Source of the DNA: JBEEMU01 sp043778315
Lineage (GTDB): Bacteria > Bacteroidota > Bacteroidia > Chitinophagales > Saprospiraceae
Reading direction: 5' to 3'
DNA length: 5,669 nucleotides
NCBI GenBank assembly: GCA_043778315.1
Contig: JAYWGJ010000263.1
Span: 1 to 5,669, forward strand
The notes under the pieces were generated by a model that made no database searches, was not told the DNA's origin, and saw only the letters and a program-made list of their open reading frames with translations. This document shows, one piece after another, positions 1 through 5,581 of this stretch. Position 1 is the stretch's first letter, and the number at the start of each line of letters is the position of its first letter. Both the position numbers and the translations under genes were made by a program.

Positions 1-59
1 GGAACGAACAATATGCACACGACATCGTACAAAACTTTATCAATAAAGCCGAAACTTAA
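1..59 (+). CDS. C-terminal tail of an unidentified protein (5' partial)
   Basis: Reading from base 3, an open frame runs off the left edge and ends at TAA 57-59. It encodes 18 residues, NEQYAHDIVQNFINKAET. The composition is that of an ordinary amphipathic C-terminal helix. The other two plus frames give less protein-like peptides: one stops at 44-46, and the other runs on into the AT-rich spacer. The tail is too short to assign a family, and I do not recognise it. A weak ACCT/AGGT hairpin (94-97 with 105-108) followed by six T (111-116) could be its terminator, but the stem is only 4 bp. Confidence 0.55.
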   Translation, partial: NEQYAHDIVQNFINKAET

Positions 60-152
60 GGTTGTTCATCTTTTGTCATTTTTTATGCGTTGAACCTGAG
101 TTTTAGGTGGTTTTTTGTGTCAAATGATGATTTGGGACGGCTCAAATCGTAT

Positions 153-189
153 TTTGGCGCGTCGGCGCACCGCGCCTACCCTATTTTTG
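153..189 (+). promoter_or_regulatory. Candidate Bacteroidota promoter of the DUF2807 gene
   Basis: TATTTTTG at 182-189 matches the Bacteroidota -7 consensus TAnnTTTG in every fixed position. The nearest upstream TTTG (153-156) is 25 bp away, longer than the usual spacing of about 19-22, so the -33 part is doubtful. Transcription would start near 195, giving a leader of roughly 40 nt before the ATG at 235. That leader is AT-rich with no Shine-Dalgarno sequence, as is usual in the phylum. Confidence 0.5.
156..176. repeat. GC-rich inverted repeat (hairpin) inside the promoter spacer
   Basis: GGCGCG (156-161) and CGCGCC (171-176) form a perfect 6-bp stem around a 9-nt loop. The loop itself contains a second GGCGC (164-168), so an alternative pairing is possible. 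The element stands out as a GC island in an otherwise AT-rich spacer. It lies between a TTTG at 153-156 and the -7 element at 182-189. It could be an operator, a terminator stem without a T-run, or a copy of a dispersed short palindromic repeat. The sequence alone does not decide. Confidence 0.5.
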
Positions 190-234
190 TAGCATCAAAT
201 AATTGATAAACGACATTTTTAAATTTAAAAAATC

Positions 235-1221
235 ATGCAAGTAATCATTTTTCTATTCGCAACGTTGTGGAACGCAACGGCAACAGCACAAGTAAACGCG
301 CAAGTAAACGCAGAAGTAGGCGCACAAGTAAAACCAAACAATAACAGCAGCGTAGTCACACCAAAAATCGAGCCGTTTGAGACGCTCAACATTAAGGGTT
401 TCAACGGGCAAATCACGGTAGAAGTAGGCGGAACGGAAACGTCGCTGACCGCAACCGTGCCGAACGGCAAAGAGAATTTATTGCAAATAGCGAACAAAAA
501 CGGCAGCCTAACCGTGAGCTACAACGAGCCGTACAGCGAGGATAAAGATTGGGAGGCGAGCGGAAAAGTGGTTTTGCTACTCAAAACGCCATCGCTAAAA
601 GCCCTGAAAAACAGCACGAACAGTCAAGTGACGATAAGCGGCTTGCGCGGCGACCGTTTTGACTACACCGAAAAAGGCAATGCGGGCGTGAAATTGAGCG
701 GCGAGGTGCGTTTTTTCAAACTCAACCTTAGCGGCAACGGCAATATTGACGCGGCGGATTTGACGACCAAATTCACGGACATGAAGGTGAATGGCAACGG
801 CAATATTACGATGAATAGCATCGGTTACGCGCTGGACAGAAAAGGCAACGGTAGCATCACGAACGTCAATAAAGATGCTGTGATGGGCGCAGGCGACGGT
901 GTTAGAAAGATTGATAAAGCTGCCGTTGTGGCAACCGAAATCAACAAAAATATTACTTTTACTATAAAAAACAATAGCCTTTTGCCGCGTATGCTGACGA
1001 TGGTTTCGTACCGTCCCGACGAGACGGGCAACGGCACAACGGGTTTTATGCTCGCGCCTGCGGGCAAAAAAACCTACACATTCCCAGTAGGCACGCGGAT
1101 TTTTTTGGCGGATAGAAAACAAGTAGATACCGTGATGAGCGGCGTGAGTATCCGCGACCGCGAGCCGTTTTTGGTGCTGAAAGCGACCGATGAAGGACAG
1201 GTTTTTAATGCTAATAAATAA
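235..1221 (+). CDS. Secreted DUF2807 (head GIN domain) protein with an unassigned C-terminal domain
   Basis: The 328-residue protein has a hydrophobic export signal at residues 1-18. Its N-terminal stretch contains no Lys or Arg, which is unusual, but an in-frame stop at 226-228 leaves no better upstream start. Residues 18-33 are an AQVN-type tetrapeptide repeat. From about 45 to 215 it resembles the putative auto-transporter adhesin head GIN domain (DUF2807): an opening phrase like FNGQITVEVGG, then short beta-strand repeats with GNGNI at 167-171, GNGNI at 187-191 and GNGSI at 204-208, consistent with a right-handed beta-helix. From about 235 to 328 comes a separate beta-rich domain (conserved-looking VSYRPDETGNGTTGF and VMSGVSIRDREPFLVLKA) that I cannot assign. 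There is no Cys for a lipobox and no obvious C-terminal sorting domain, so a periplasmic or surface location is inferred. It converges with the AraC gene. The exact function of DUF2807 proteins is unknown. Confidence 0.85.
   Translation: MQVIIFLFATLWNATATAQVNAQVNAEVGAQVKPNNNSSVVTPKIEPFETLNIKGFNGQITVEVGGTETSLTATVPNGKENLLQIANKNGSLTVSYNEPYSEDKDWEASGKVVLLLKTPSLKALKNSTNSQVTISGLRGDRFDYTEKGNAGVKLSGEVRFFKLNLSGNGNIDAADLTTKFTDMKVNGNGNITMNSIGYALDRKGNGSITNVNKDAVMGAGDGVRKIDKAAVVATEINKNITFTIKNNSLLPRMLTMVSYRPDETGNGTTGFMLAPAGKKTYTFPVGTRIFLADRKQVDTVMSGVSIRDREPFLVLKATDEGQVFNANK
286..333 (+). repeat. Four tandem 12-bp in-frame repeats at the signal-peptide junction
   Basis: Four units follow one another: GCACAAGTAAAC (286-297), GCGCAAGTAAAC (298-309), GCAGAAGTAGGC (310-321) and GCACAAGTAAAA (322-333). 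The unit length is a multiple of three, so the repeat encodes AQVN-AQVN-AEVG-AQVK (residues 18-33) without breaking frame. It sits exactly where signal peptidase I would be expected to cut. Copy number could change by slippage without loss of the protein. Confidence 0.85.
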
Positions 1222-1238
1222 ATCATAATTAGCTGCGT

Positions 1239-2423
1239 TCAGCCGCGCATCCATTCCGTCGGCGACAAGCCCGTATGCTTTTTGAAGGCACGATTGAAGG
1301 TCGTTTTGCTATTAAATCCGCTATCAAAAGCGATGCCGAGCAAGGTCAAATGCGACCAATCCGTCGATTTGGCGCGCTGCTGAAAAGCGTTCACGCGTTG
1401 TTCGTTGATGTAGTCGTTAAAGTTTTTAGCGAAAGCGGTGTTAATAACCATAGAAACGACCGAAACGTTGGTTTTGAGGCGCGTAGCGAGGTCAGAAAGC
1501 GTGAGTTCGGGTTCTAAATACGGCTGCTGCGCTTGCATCAGTTGCTCCAAACGGCTTTTCCATTGCAATAATTCCGCTTCGGATAACGTATTTTTTAAGG
1601 TTATTTCGGTGGTTTCGATAGGTAAATCTACTGGTTTATTGGGCGAAGTTGCGGGCGCGAAAGCGGCTGCGGCTTCGCTCAAACTATGCACCCGCGCAAG
1701 CGGACGTACACGCGGCTGCGCATAACCCGCCACGCTCCGGTAGTAGGTGTAGGCGGAAATAACGAGGTAGAGCCACCACATTTGGTTGTAACCATAATCC
1801 ATAAAAAAATCGGAAATGGTATAAGCAAAATTGATAATTACAACCGCCGTAAACACATACAAAAAATTACGAAACCACTTAAAACTTGCCGTTTCTACAT
1901 CAGAATATTGCTCAGGAACTTGCTTTTGATATTGGTTGTACAAATGAAAAGATTGGTATAAAAAATAAATATTTAAGCCTAATTCTACGAGGTTAAAACA
2001 CGGATTGATGTAGTTATCTACGCCATGCCAAAATTGCAAGACCCAATCTTTTTGCTGCAAACCAACCGCTAAATGGTAGCAAAAATAGACAATATAAGGC
2101 AAAAATGCCCAATAATTGCGTTTTTGCAACTTAAAATCGGCTTGTATCAAACTGCATAAAAAGAAGTAAATAGCGGCAGGCGTGAGCAACGAAAACCCGT
2201 CCCACGGCAGCATCGGCAGCTCTTCCCAAAGGTAGGTAATGCCGAGCCAACCGAGCGTAAACGGCAGCACCGTGAGCGCGAGCGTGACCAACAAAAACGC
2301 GAGCCATTTGTCGCTCTTCCGCTCTTCGCGAACGCCGCGCAGCCACAAAATTGGCACAAAAATCAGCGTCTGCAAAATGGTGACGGCAGGTATAATGGCG
2401 TTGATATTGATAGAAAAATTCAT
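1239..2423 (-). CDS. Membrane-embedded AraC-family transcriptional regulator
   Basis: The 394-residue protein has two parts. Residues 1-235 are strongly hydrophobic, with about seven probable membrane spans (roughly 8-28, 40-62, 78-93, 105-121, 145-160, 185-205 and 215-233) rich in Trp, Tyr and Phe. A linker of about 55 residues follows. Residues 290-394 form an AraC/HTH_18 DNA-binding domain. Its first helix-turn-helix is near 307-328 (LTLSDLATRLKTN). The second carries the family signature at 364-388 (IAFDSGF, then F-x3-FKKHTGLSP). This layout recurs in Bacteroidota, where the membrane part is thought to sense an unknown signal while the HTH binds DNA at the inner membrane. The target is unknown; the convergent DUF2807 gene and the upstream 718-residue envelope gene are only candidates by position. 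Its 3' end lies 17 bp from the DUF2807 stop, and no clear terminator lies between them. Confidence 0.9.
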   Translation of the reverse strand: MNFSININAIIPAVTILQTLIFVPILWLRGVREERKSDKWLAFLLVTLALTVLPFTLGWLGITYLWEELPMLPWDGFSLLTPAAIYFFLCSLIQADFKLQKRNYWAFLPYIVYFCYHLAVGLQQKDWVLQFWHGVDNYINPCFNLVELGLNIYFLYQSFHLYNQYQKQVPEQYSDVETASFKWFRNFLYVFTAVVIINFAYTISDFFMDYGYNQMWWLYLVISAYTYYRSVAGYAQPRVRPLARVHSLSEAAAAFAPATSPNKPVDLPIETTEITLKNTLSEAELLQWKSRLEQLMQAQQPYLEPELTLSDLATRLKTNVSVVSMVINTAFAKNFNDYINEQRVNAFQQRAKSTDWSHLTLLGIAFDSGFNSKTTFNRAFKKHTGLSPTEWMRG

Positions 2424-2447
2424 ATTGATAATTGGTATATTTTTGCG

Positions 2448-2481
2448 CTAATGTACGTTTTATAACTCGAAAAAATGCAAA
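2448..2481 (-). promoter_or_regulatory. Candidate promoter of the AraC-family gene
   Basis: Read on the minus strand, TTTG (2481-2478) is followed after 22 bp by TACATTAG (2455-2448). The latter matches TAnnTTTG in all fixed positions but one. The expected start site near 2441-2443 would give a short leader of about 20 nt before the ATG at 2423. The element lies downstream of the terminator of the neighbouring minus-strand gene, which fits independent transcription. Confidence 0.45.
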
Positions 2482-2497
2482 TTATTGTACTAAAAAC

Positions 2498-2539
2498 AAA
2501 AAAAACCGCCTCCCAAACGCATAGGTTCGGGGGCGGCTT
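2498..2539 (-). terminator. Rho-independent terminator after the 718-residue gene
   Basis: On the minus strand the arm at 2536-2529 pairs with 2513-2506: eight base pairs including one G-T pair, extended by G-T and two A-T pairs at the base (2537-2539 with 2505-2503). Eight T follow directly (2505-2498 read on the minus strand), with a further T-run after one G. The loop (2514-2528) can add a short AAC/GTT stem. It starts about 50 bp after the stop codon of the upstream minus-strand gene and ends that transcript before the AraC promoter. Confidence 0.9.
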
Positions 2540-2590
2540 ATTTATGATTTATGGCAATTAAAAAAATACTACAATTTAATAAAATTTGAC

Positions 2591-4747
2591 TTAATTCAGC
2601 GAAGCAAAAGCGGCTTTTATCTGCGTCGCGCCTACTTTTTTGTAATCTAACTGAATCAGCATTTTTGGCTGTATAATCGCCACTTGTTGCGACAGAAAAA
2701 ACTGCTCGTTCTCGGTTTTCAACGCCACAATAGTCACTTTTCGCCCGATAGGAATTTGCGAAGATTGGTACTGATTCAGAAATTGGTGCATCGTCATAAT
2801 GCTTTTGATATCTTTAAAAACGATAAATAGTTTCACGTCGCTCGGCGGCGCGTCCTCGTCCACCGAAATACTTGTTTTGGCGAGTTGCTCGTCCAAAAAA
2901 CGGTCGCAATTTATCCAACCCAAGCGGCTCGCCTCCATGCCGTTTTGCAGCGCGGTATTTATCGCGTCATCTTTGGTATTCAACATCAGCGCGTTACCCG
3001 ACGCGTTCGATATGCGAGTTTGTACTATATAAGTAGAGATTTTGGTAAACAACGTGTCCAAACCCTTTGCTTTCGCTAATCCACGACCGTTCAACGCCAT
3101 CAAATATTGATATTGCTGCGCTCGACGCGCCGCCCAATCATCGGCGATAAGCAAACGCGAATCGACATTTTTGTCAATTAACGCCGCTAAATCCGTATTT
3201 TCATCAGGGTTATACAATTGCATAGTATCCAAATTAGCGCGCGGAATACCAAACGCTCGAGCGATAATATCCTTGTTTTCGCGCTCAAAATCGGTCTTCG
3301 TCGCATTGACGAATGCACCTTTTAGATTTAAAAAATTAGCAAAACCCGTCGTGTACCAATCCAAATAAGTGCCTGCATTTCTGCTCGTAAACGGCTCAAT
3401 CCAGCGCATCTGCGCGAACAAAAATTTGTTTGCTTCGTAGCGTGCATAAGCATCGACGTAGTAGCGATACAGCACCGCACGTTTTTCCAATTCCGCCTTG
3501 TATTCCGCCATTTCACGGCGATAGGTCGGCGCGGCATTTGTCACATAATTCAAAGAATCGCGGGTGTATTTCAATTTATTTTTTTGATAATCCGCTTGTT
3601 TCTGTTCCTCGCGGTGTTGCCACGCCAAGCCTAATTTTTTGTCGCTTTCCACTAATTTTTCAAAAATTGACCGTTTATTATAAGCGGGATTTTTGCTTTC
3701 ACGCGGCGGCTGCGGCACTCGCGGCGGCGGCGGATATTTGGGCGCGACGAGCAGCGCGAAATCGGTACTTGGCGTTTGCGGCTGCGGCAATCTGCCCCAT
3801 TTCACCCGTTGCGCGTACTTGCTGCGCTGTCTTATCCGTTGTTTTGCGGGTTTCCAATTCACCGTTTTAGCGGTCTGCTCGCCATAAAAAAGCTGCATAT
3901 TCGCGTTATCCGTATTGATAATCGGCATCGCAATAGACATCGTTTTGCCTTTTTGCAACTCGAGCGTTTTGCCGTCGGCTTCCGCCGCAACGTACACCAT
4001 GCCGCCTGTTTCCAACAGTTTATCGTCCGACGCGGTACTCAGTGCGTTCGCGAGCATCGAGCTATAATCGTAGGCTTCGCGCAACGTAAAATGAATTTCG
4101 CCTTGTGGCGAACTGCCGTCAGCGAATTGTAGCGCGCCTTGTTCGATGTTAATCGTCGTACCATTTTTGCCTTGCAGCGTGATGTCTTCGGTACTTTTTT
4201 TAGTGAATTGCTGCTCGCCGTCGCGTCCAAGCGCAGTAAAAATTTTGGCTAACGGCGTGTTCGCCGCGTCGGTCGGCAAAACCGTGTGTCGGACTAAAAT
4301 GTCGACGCGCCGATTTTTGCTGTGCGCAATATCAATAGTTGCAGAGGCTTCGACATCGGCGGTCGCGTCGCCGTCCGTTTCGTCCGCTATTTCGCCGCGA
4401 CCTTGCGCACTCAGACACTTACTCGCAATCCCTTTTTGGCGCAAAAAATCGCTTACGCTTTTGGCGCGCCGCTCCGAAAGCCGCTGATTGTGGTCGGCAG
4501 CACCTACCGCGTCCGTGAAAGCGGCAATCTCGATGCTCACCGCCGTCCATTGTCGGGTAGCGGCGGCGACAGTTTGCAACGTGCCGACCGCTTCCGCCGA
4601 AAGCGCGTGTTGGTCGGTCTCAAAATAAACGCTATACCGCGTCATCGCGATATTCGCTGCTTGCGCGAATGCGGAATTGCTACCCGAAAGCACAATGAAA
4701 ATCGATAAAAAACAGTAGCCTGCTTTTTGAATTAACTGGTTAATCAT
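2591..4747 (-). CDS. Exported OmpA-domain protein with a large unassigned C-terminal region
   Basis: The 718-residue protein begins with a signal peptide, with cleavage expected after AFA at 26-28. Residues 38-154 form an OmpA C-terminal-type domain: YFETD (41-45), FTDAVG (77-82), LSERRA (90-95), GRGE (116-119) and NRRVDI (145-150). Asp79 and Arg94 have the 15-residue spacing of the residues that hold diaminopimelate in OmpA-family domains, so non-covalent peptidoglycan binding is likely. Residues about 186-300 form a beta-rich module (GKNGTTINIE; LLETGGMVYV; closing VNWKP) resembling modules I recall from Bacteroidota surface proteins. A basic and Pro-rich hinge (304-350) and a charged helical, possibly coiled-coil stretch (about 358-440) follow. 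The C-terminal half carries LGWINCDRF at 609-617. There is no sign of an N-terminal beta-barrel. It is flanked by its own promoter and a strong terminator, so it is probably monocistronic. Its role is unknown; an envelope-anchoring or scaffolding job is inferred. Confidence 0.85.
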   Translation of the reverse strand: MINQLIQKAGYCFLSIFIVLSGSNSAFAQAANIAMTRYSVYFETDQHALSAEAVGTLQTVAAATRQWTAVSIEIAAFTDAVGAADHNQRLSERRAKSVSDFLRQKGIASKCLSAQGRGEIADETDGDATADVEASATIDIAHSKNRRVDILVRHTVLPTDAANTPLAKIFTALGRDGEQQFTKKSTEDITLQGKNGTTINIEQGALQFADGSSPQGEIHFTLREAYDYSSMLANALSTASDDKLLETGGMVYVAAEADGKTLELQKGKTMSIAMPIINTDNANMQLFYGEQTAKTVNWKPAKQRIRQRSKYAQRVKWGRLPQPQTPSTDFALLVAPKYPPPPRVPQPPRESKNPAYNKRSIFEKLVESDKKLGLAWQHREEQKQADYQKNKLKYTRDSLNYVTNAAPTYRREMAEYKAELEKRAVLYRYYVDAYARYEANKFLFAQMRWIEPFTSRNAGTYLDWYTTGFANFLNLKGAFVNATKTDFERENKDIIARAFGIPRANLDTMQLYNPDENTDLAALIDKNVDSRLLIADDWAARRAQQYQYLMALNGRGLAKAKGLDTLFTKISTYIVQTRISNASGNALMLNTKDDAINTALQNGMEASRLGWINCDRFLDEQLAKTSISVDEDAPPSDVKLFIVFKDIKSIMTMHQFLNQYQSSQIPIGRKVTIVALKTENEQFFLSQQVAIIQPKMLIQLDYKKVGATQIKAAFASLN

Positions 4748-4768
4748 ACAATAAAAATTTTGTGGTTA

Positions 4769-4799
4769 AAAAAATAAAATTTGGCTGTTTTTTAACAAA
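4769..4799 (-). promoter_or_regulatory. Candidate promoter of the 718-residue gene
   Basis: On the minus strand, TTTG (4799-4796) is followed after exactly 19 bp by TATTTTTT (4776-4769). The latter differs from TAnnTTTG only in the last base. The spacing fits the Bacteroidota -33/-7 arrangement, and the ATG at 4747 is about 20 bp downstream of the -7 box. The AT-rich background makes chance matches likely, so confidence is moderate. Confidence 0.4.
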
Positions 4800-4831
4800 A
4801 CAACTTCGCTTTATCCAAACGGAAGTTTTGT
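4795..4831. repeat. Interrupted inverted repeat over the -33 region
   Basis: ACAAAA (4795-4800) plus CTTC (4804-4807) pair with GAAG plus TTTTGT (4822-4831). This makes a 10-bp dyad with a 3-nt bulge (CAA, 4801-4803) and a 14-nt loop. The left arm contains the predicted -33 TTTG of the minus-strand gene. A T-run follows on the plus strand (4833-4838), so it also looks like a terminator, but no plus-strand gene ends here. It may be an operator or simply chance in AT-rich DNA. Confidence 0.3.
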
Positions 4832-4878
4832 CTTTTTTATTATACAATTAAGAAAAATATTTTTTTGTGATAAAAAAA

Positions 4879-5027
4879 ACCTCCGCTCAAAAAACCTTCG
4901 CCTCTTCATTTCTCTGCCTCTTTGCTTCTCCGCTTCTCCGCGTTCAAAAAAATTTCTGCGTTTAAAAAAACTCCGCTCAAAAAACTACCCTGCGTTTATT
5001 ATTTGAATCCTGCGTCTTAAAAAATAA
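4879..5027. repeat. Degenerate pyrimidine-rich repeat tract with A-runs
   Basis: This non-coding stretch is built from variants of a short CTCYGC/CTGCG word alternating with A-runs. The direct evidence is a 15-bp exact direct repeat CTCCGCTCAAAAAAC at 4881-4895 and 4971-4985. There is also a tandem 8-mer TTCTCCGC at 4926-4933 and 4934-4941, and CTGCGT recurs near 4956, 4990 and 5010. The plus strand is nearly purine-free apart from the A-runs and the G of each word. Frames through it stop often, and no start, promoter or protein-like peptide is seen. It occupies the centre of the 374-bp divergent spacer. Confidence 0.65.
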
Positions 5028-5057
5028 CACTCAACAAAAATCATATTACTCCGCCAA

Positions 5058-5094
5058 TTTGGTTTTAATAATTTGATTTTTTATTGTACTTTTG
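5058..5094 (+). promoter_or_regulatory. Candidate promoter of arfB
   Basis: TACTTTTG at 5087-5094 is a perfect match to the -7 consensus TAnnTTTG, followed by GC as often seen. The nearest TTTG elements are at 5058-5061 (25-bp spacer) and 5072-5075 (11-bp spacer). Neither is ideally placed, so the -33 part is uncertain. A start site near 5100 gives a leader of about 22 nt. A TTG at 5092 in frame with arfB lies inside this element, which argues against it as the translation start. Confidence 0.6.
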
Positions 5095-5121
5095 CAGCAA
5101 TTTAACATCAAAACATCAAAA

Positions 5122-5532
5122 ATGGACAAAAATATACTGCTCACCGAACTCTCCTTTCGCACCTCGCGAAGTAGCGGAAGCGGCGGGCAAAACGTGAATA
5201 AAGTAGAAACGAAAGTGGAGTTGCTTTGGACGCTCGCGAACACAAACGCGCTCGACGCAGCCGAAAAAGTAATCGCCGCCGACCGCCTCGCGAACCAATT
5301 AGACAACGACGGCGTACTGCACATCACAGCGCAAGAAACCCGTTCGCAAGTAGAAAACAAGGCGATTTGCATCAAAAAATTGATTATTTTAATACAAAAA
5401 TCATTGATTGTGGTTGCACCACGCAAAAAAACGGGCATTCCGCGCACCATAAAATTACAAATCAGAAAGGCAAAAGCGATTAACAGCGTCAAGAAAGCGA
5501 TGCGGCAAAAGCCAAATACGAATGATTTTTAA
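5122..5532 (+). CDS. arfB: Alternative ribosome-rescue factor ArfB (YaeJ-type peptidyl-tRNA hydrolase)
   Basis: This 136-residue protein belongs to the class I release-factor-like hydrolases. It carries the catalytic GGQ at residues 21-23 within a typical SSGSGGQNVNKVETKVEL context. The codon-recognition domain of true release factors is absent, as expected at this length. The C-terminus (from about residue 100) is a strongly basic tail rich in Lys and Arg. In ArfB this tail enters the empty mRNA channel of ribosomes stalled at the end of a truncated message, so that GGQ can release the peptidyl-tRNA. I chose the ATG at 5122. An in-frame TTG at 5092 would extend the protein by 10 residues, but it overlaps the -7 promoter element, and ATG gives the usual N-terminus just before the LSFRTSRSSG stretch. 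It has an A-rich leader without a Shine-Dalgarno sequence. The asd gene starts 49 bp downstream in the same direction. Confidence 0.93.
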   Translation: MDKNILLTELSFRTSRSSGSGGQNVNKVETKVELLWTLANTNALDAAEKVIAADRLANQLDNDGVLHITAQETRSQVENKAICIKKLIILIQKSLIVVAPRKKTGIPRTIKLQIRKAKAINSVKKAMRQKPNTNDF

Positions 5533-5581
5533 ACAGCAAAAAAATATTTTTATTTCTAATAAAAAAACACAAAAAAAAATT

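Noticed and set aside
595..1254. A 219-residue minus-strand open frame opposite the DUF2807 gene
   Set aside because: Its peptide is rich in His, Arg and Ala with no family resemblance. It overlaps almost entirely a convincing gene with a signal peptide and GNG repeats, so it is a shadow of GC-biased codon use.
2438..2445. TATTTTTG on the plus strand, a full match to the -7 consensus
   Set aside because: No plus-strand gene follows, no TTTG lies at a suitable distance upstream, and the AT-rich spacer makes such matches likely by chance.
3430..3870. A 146-residue plus-strand open frame inside the OmpA-domain gene
   Set aside because: It has low-complexity Ala, Arg and Cys content and no promoter or domain. 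It lies opposite the Pro-rich hinge and helical segment of the real gene.
4879..5027. Possible CRISPR array or tRNA-like structure in the repetitive spacer
   Set aside because: Repeats are short, unequal and irregularly spaced, with no constant repeat/spacer pattern and no cloverleaf pairing.
5092..5121. TTG at 5092 as the start of arfB
   Set aside because: It lies inside the TACTTTTG promoter element, so it would precede the transcription start. The ATG at 5122 gives the usual ArfB N-terminus.
5046..5492. A 148-residue minus-strand open frame opposite arfB
   Set aside because: It is the antisense shadow of a clearly recognised GGQ protein and has no family features of its own.
5540..5551. 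AAAAATATTTTT palindrome between arfB and asd
   Set aside because: It is a pure A/T palindrome in an A/T-only spacer, without a GC stem or positioned promoter element, and is best explained by composition.
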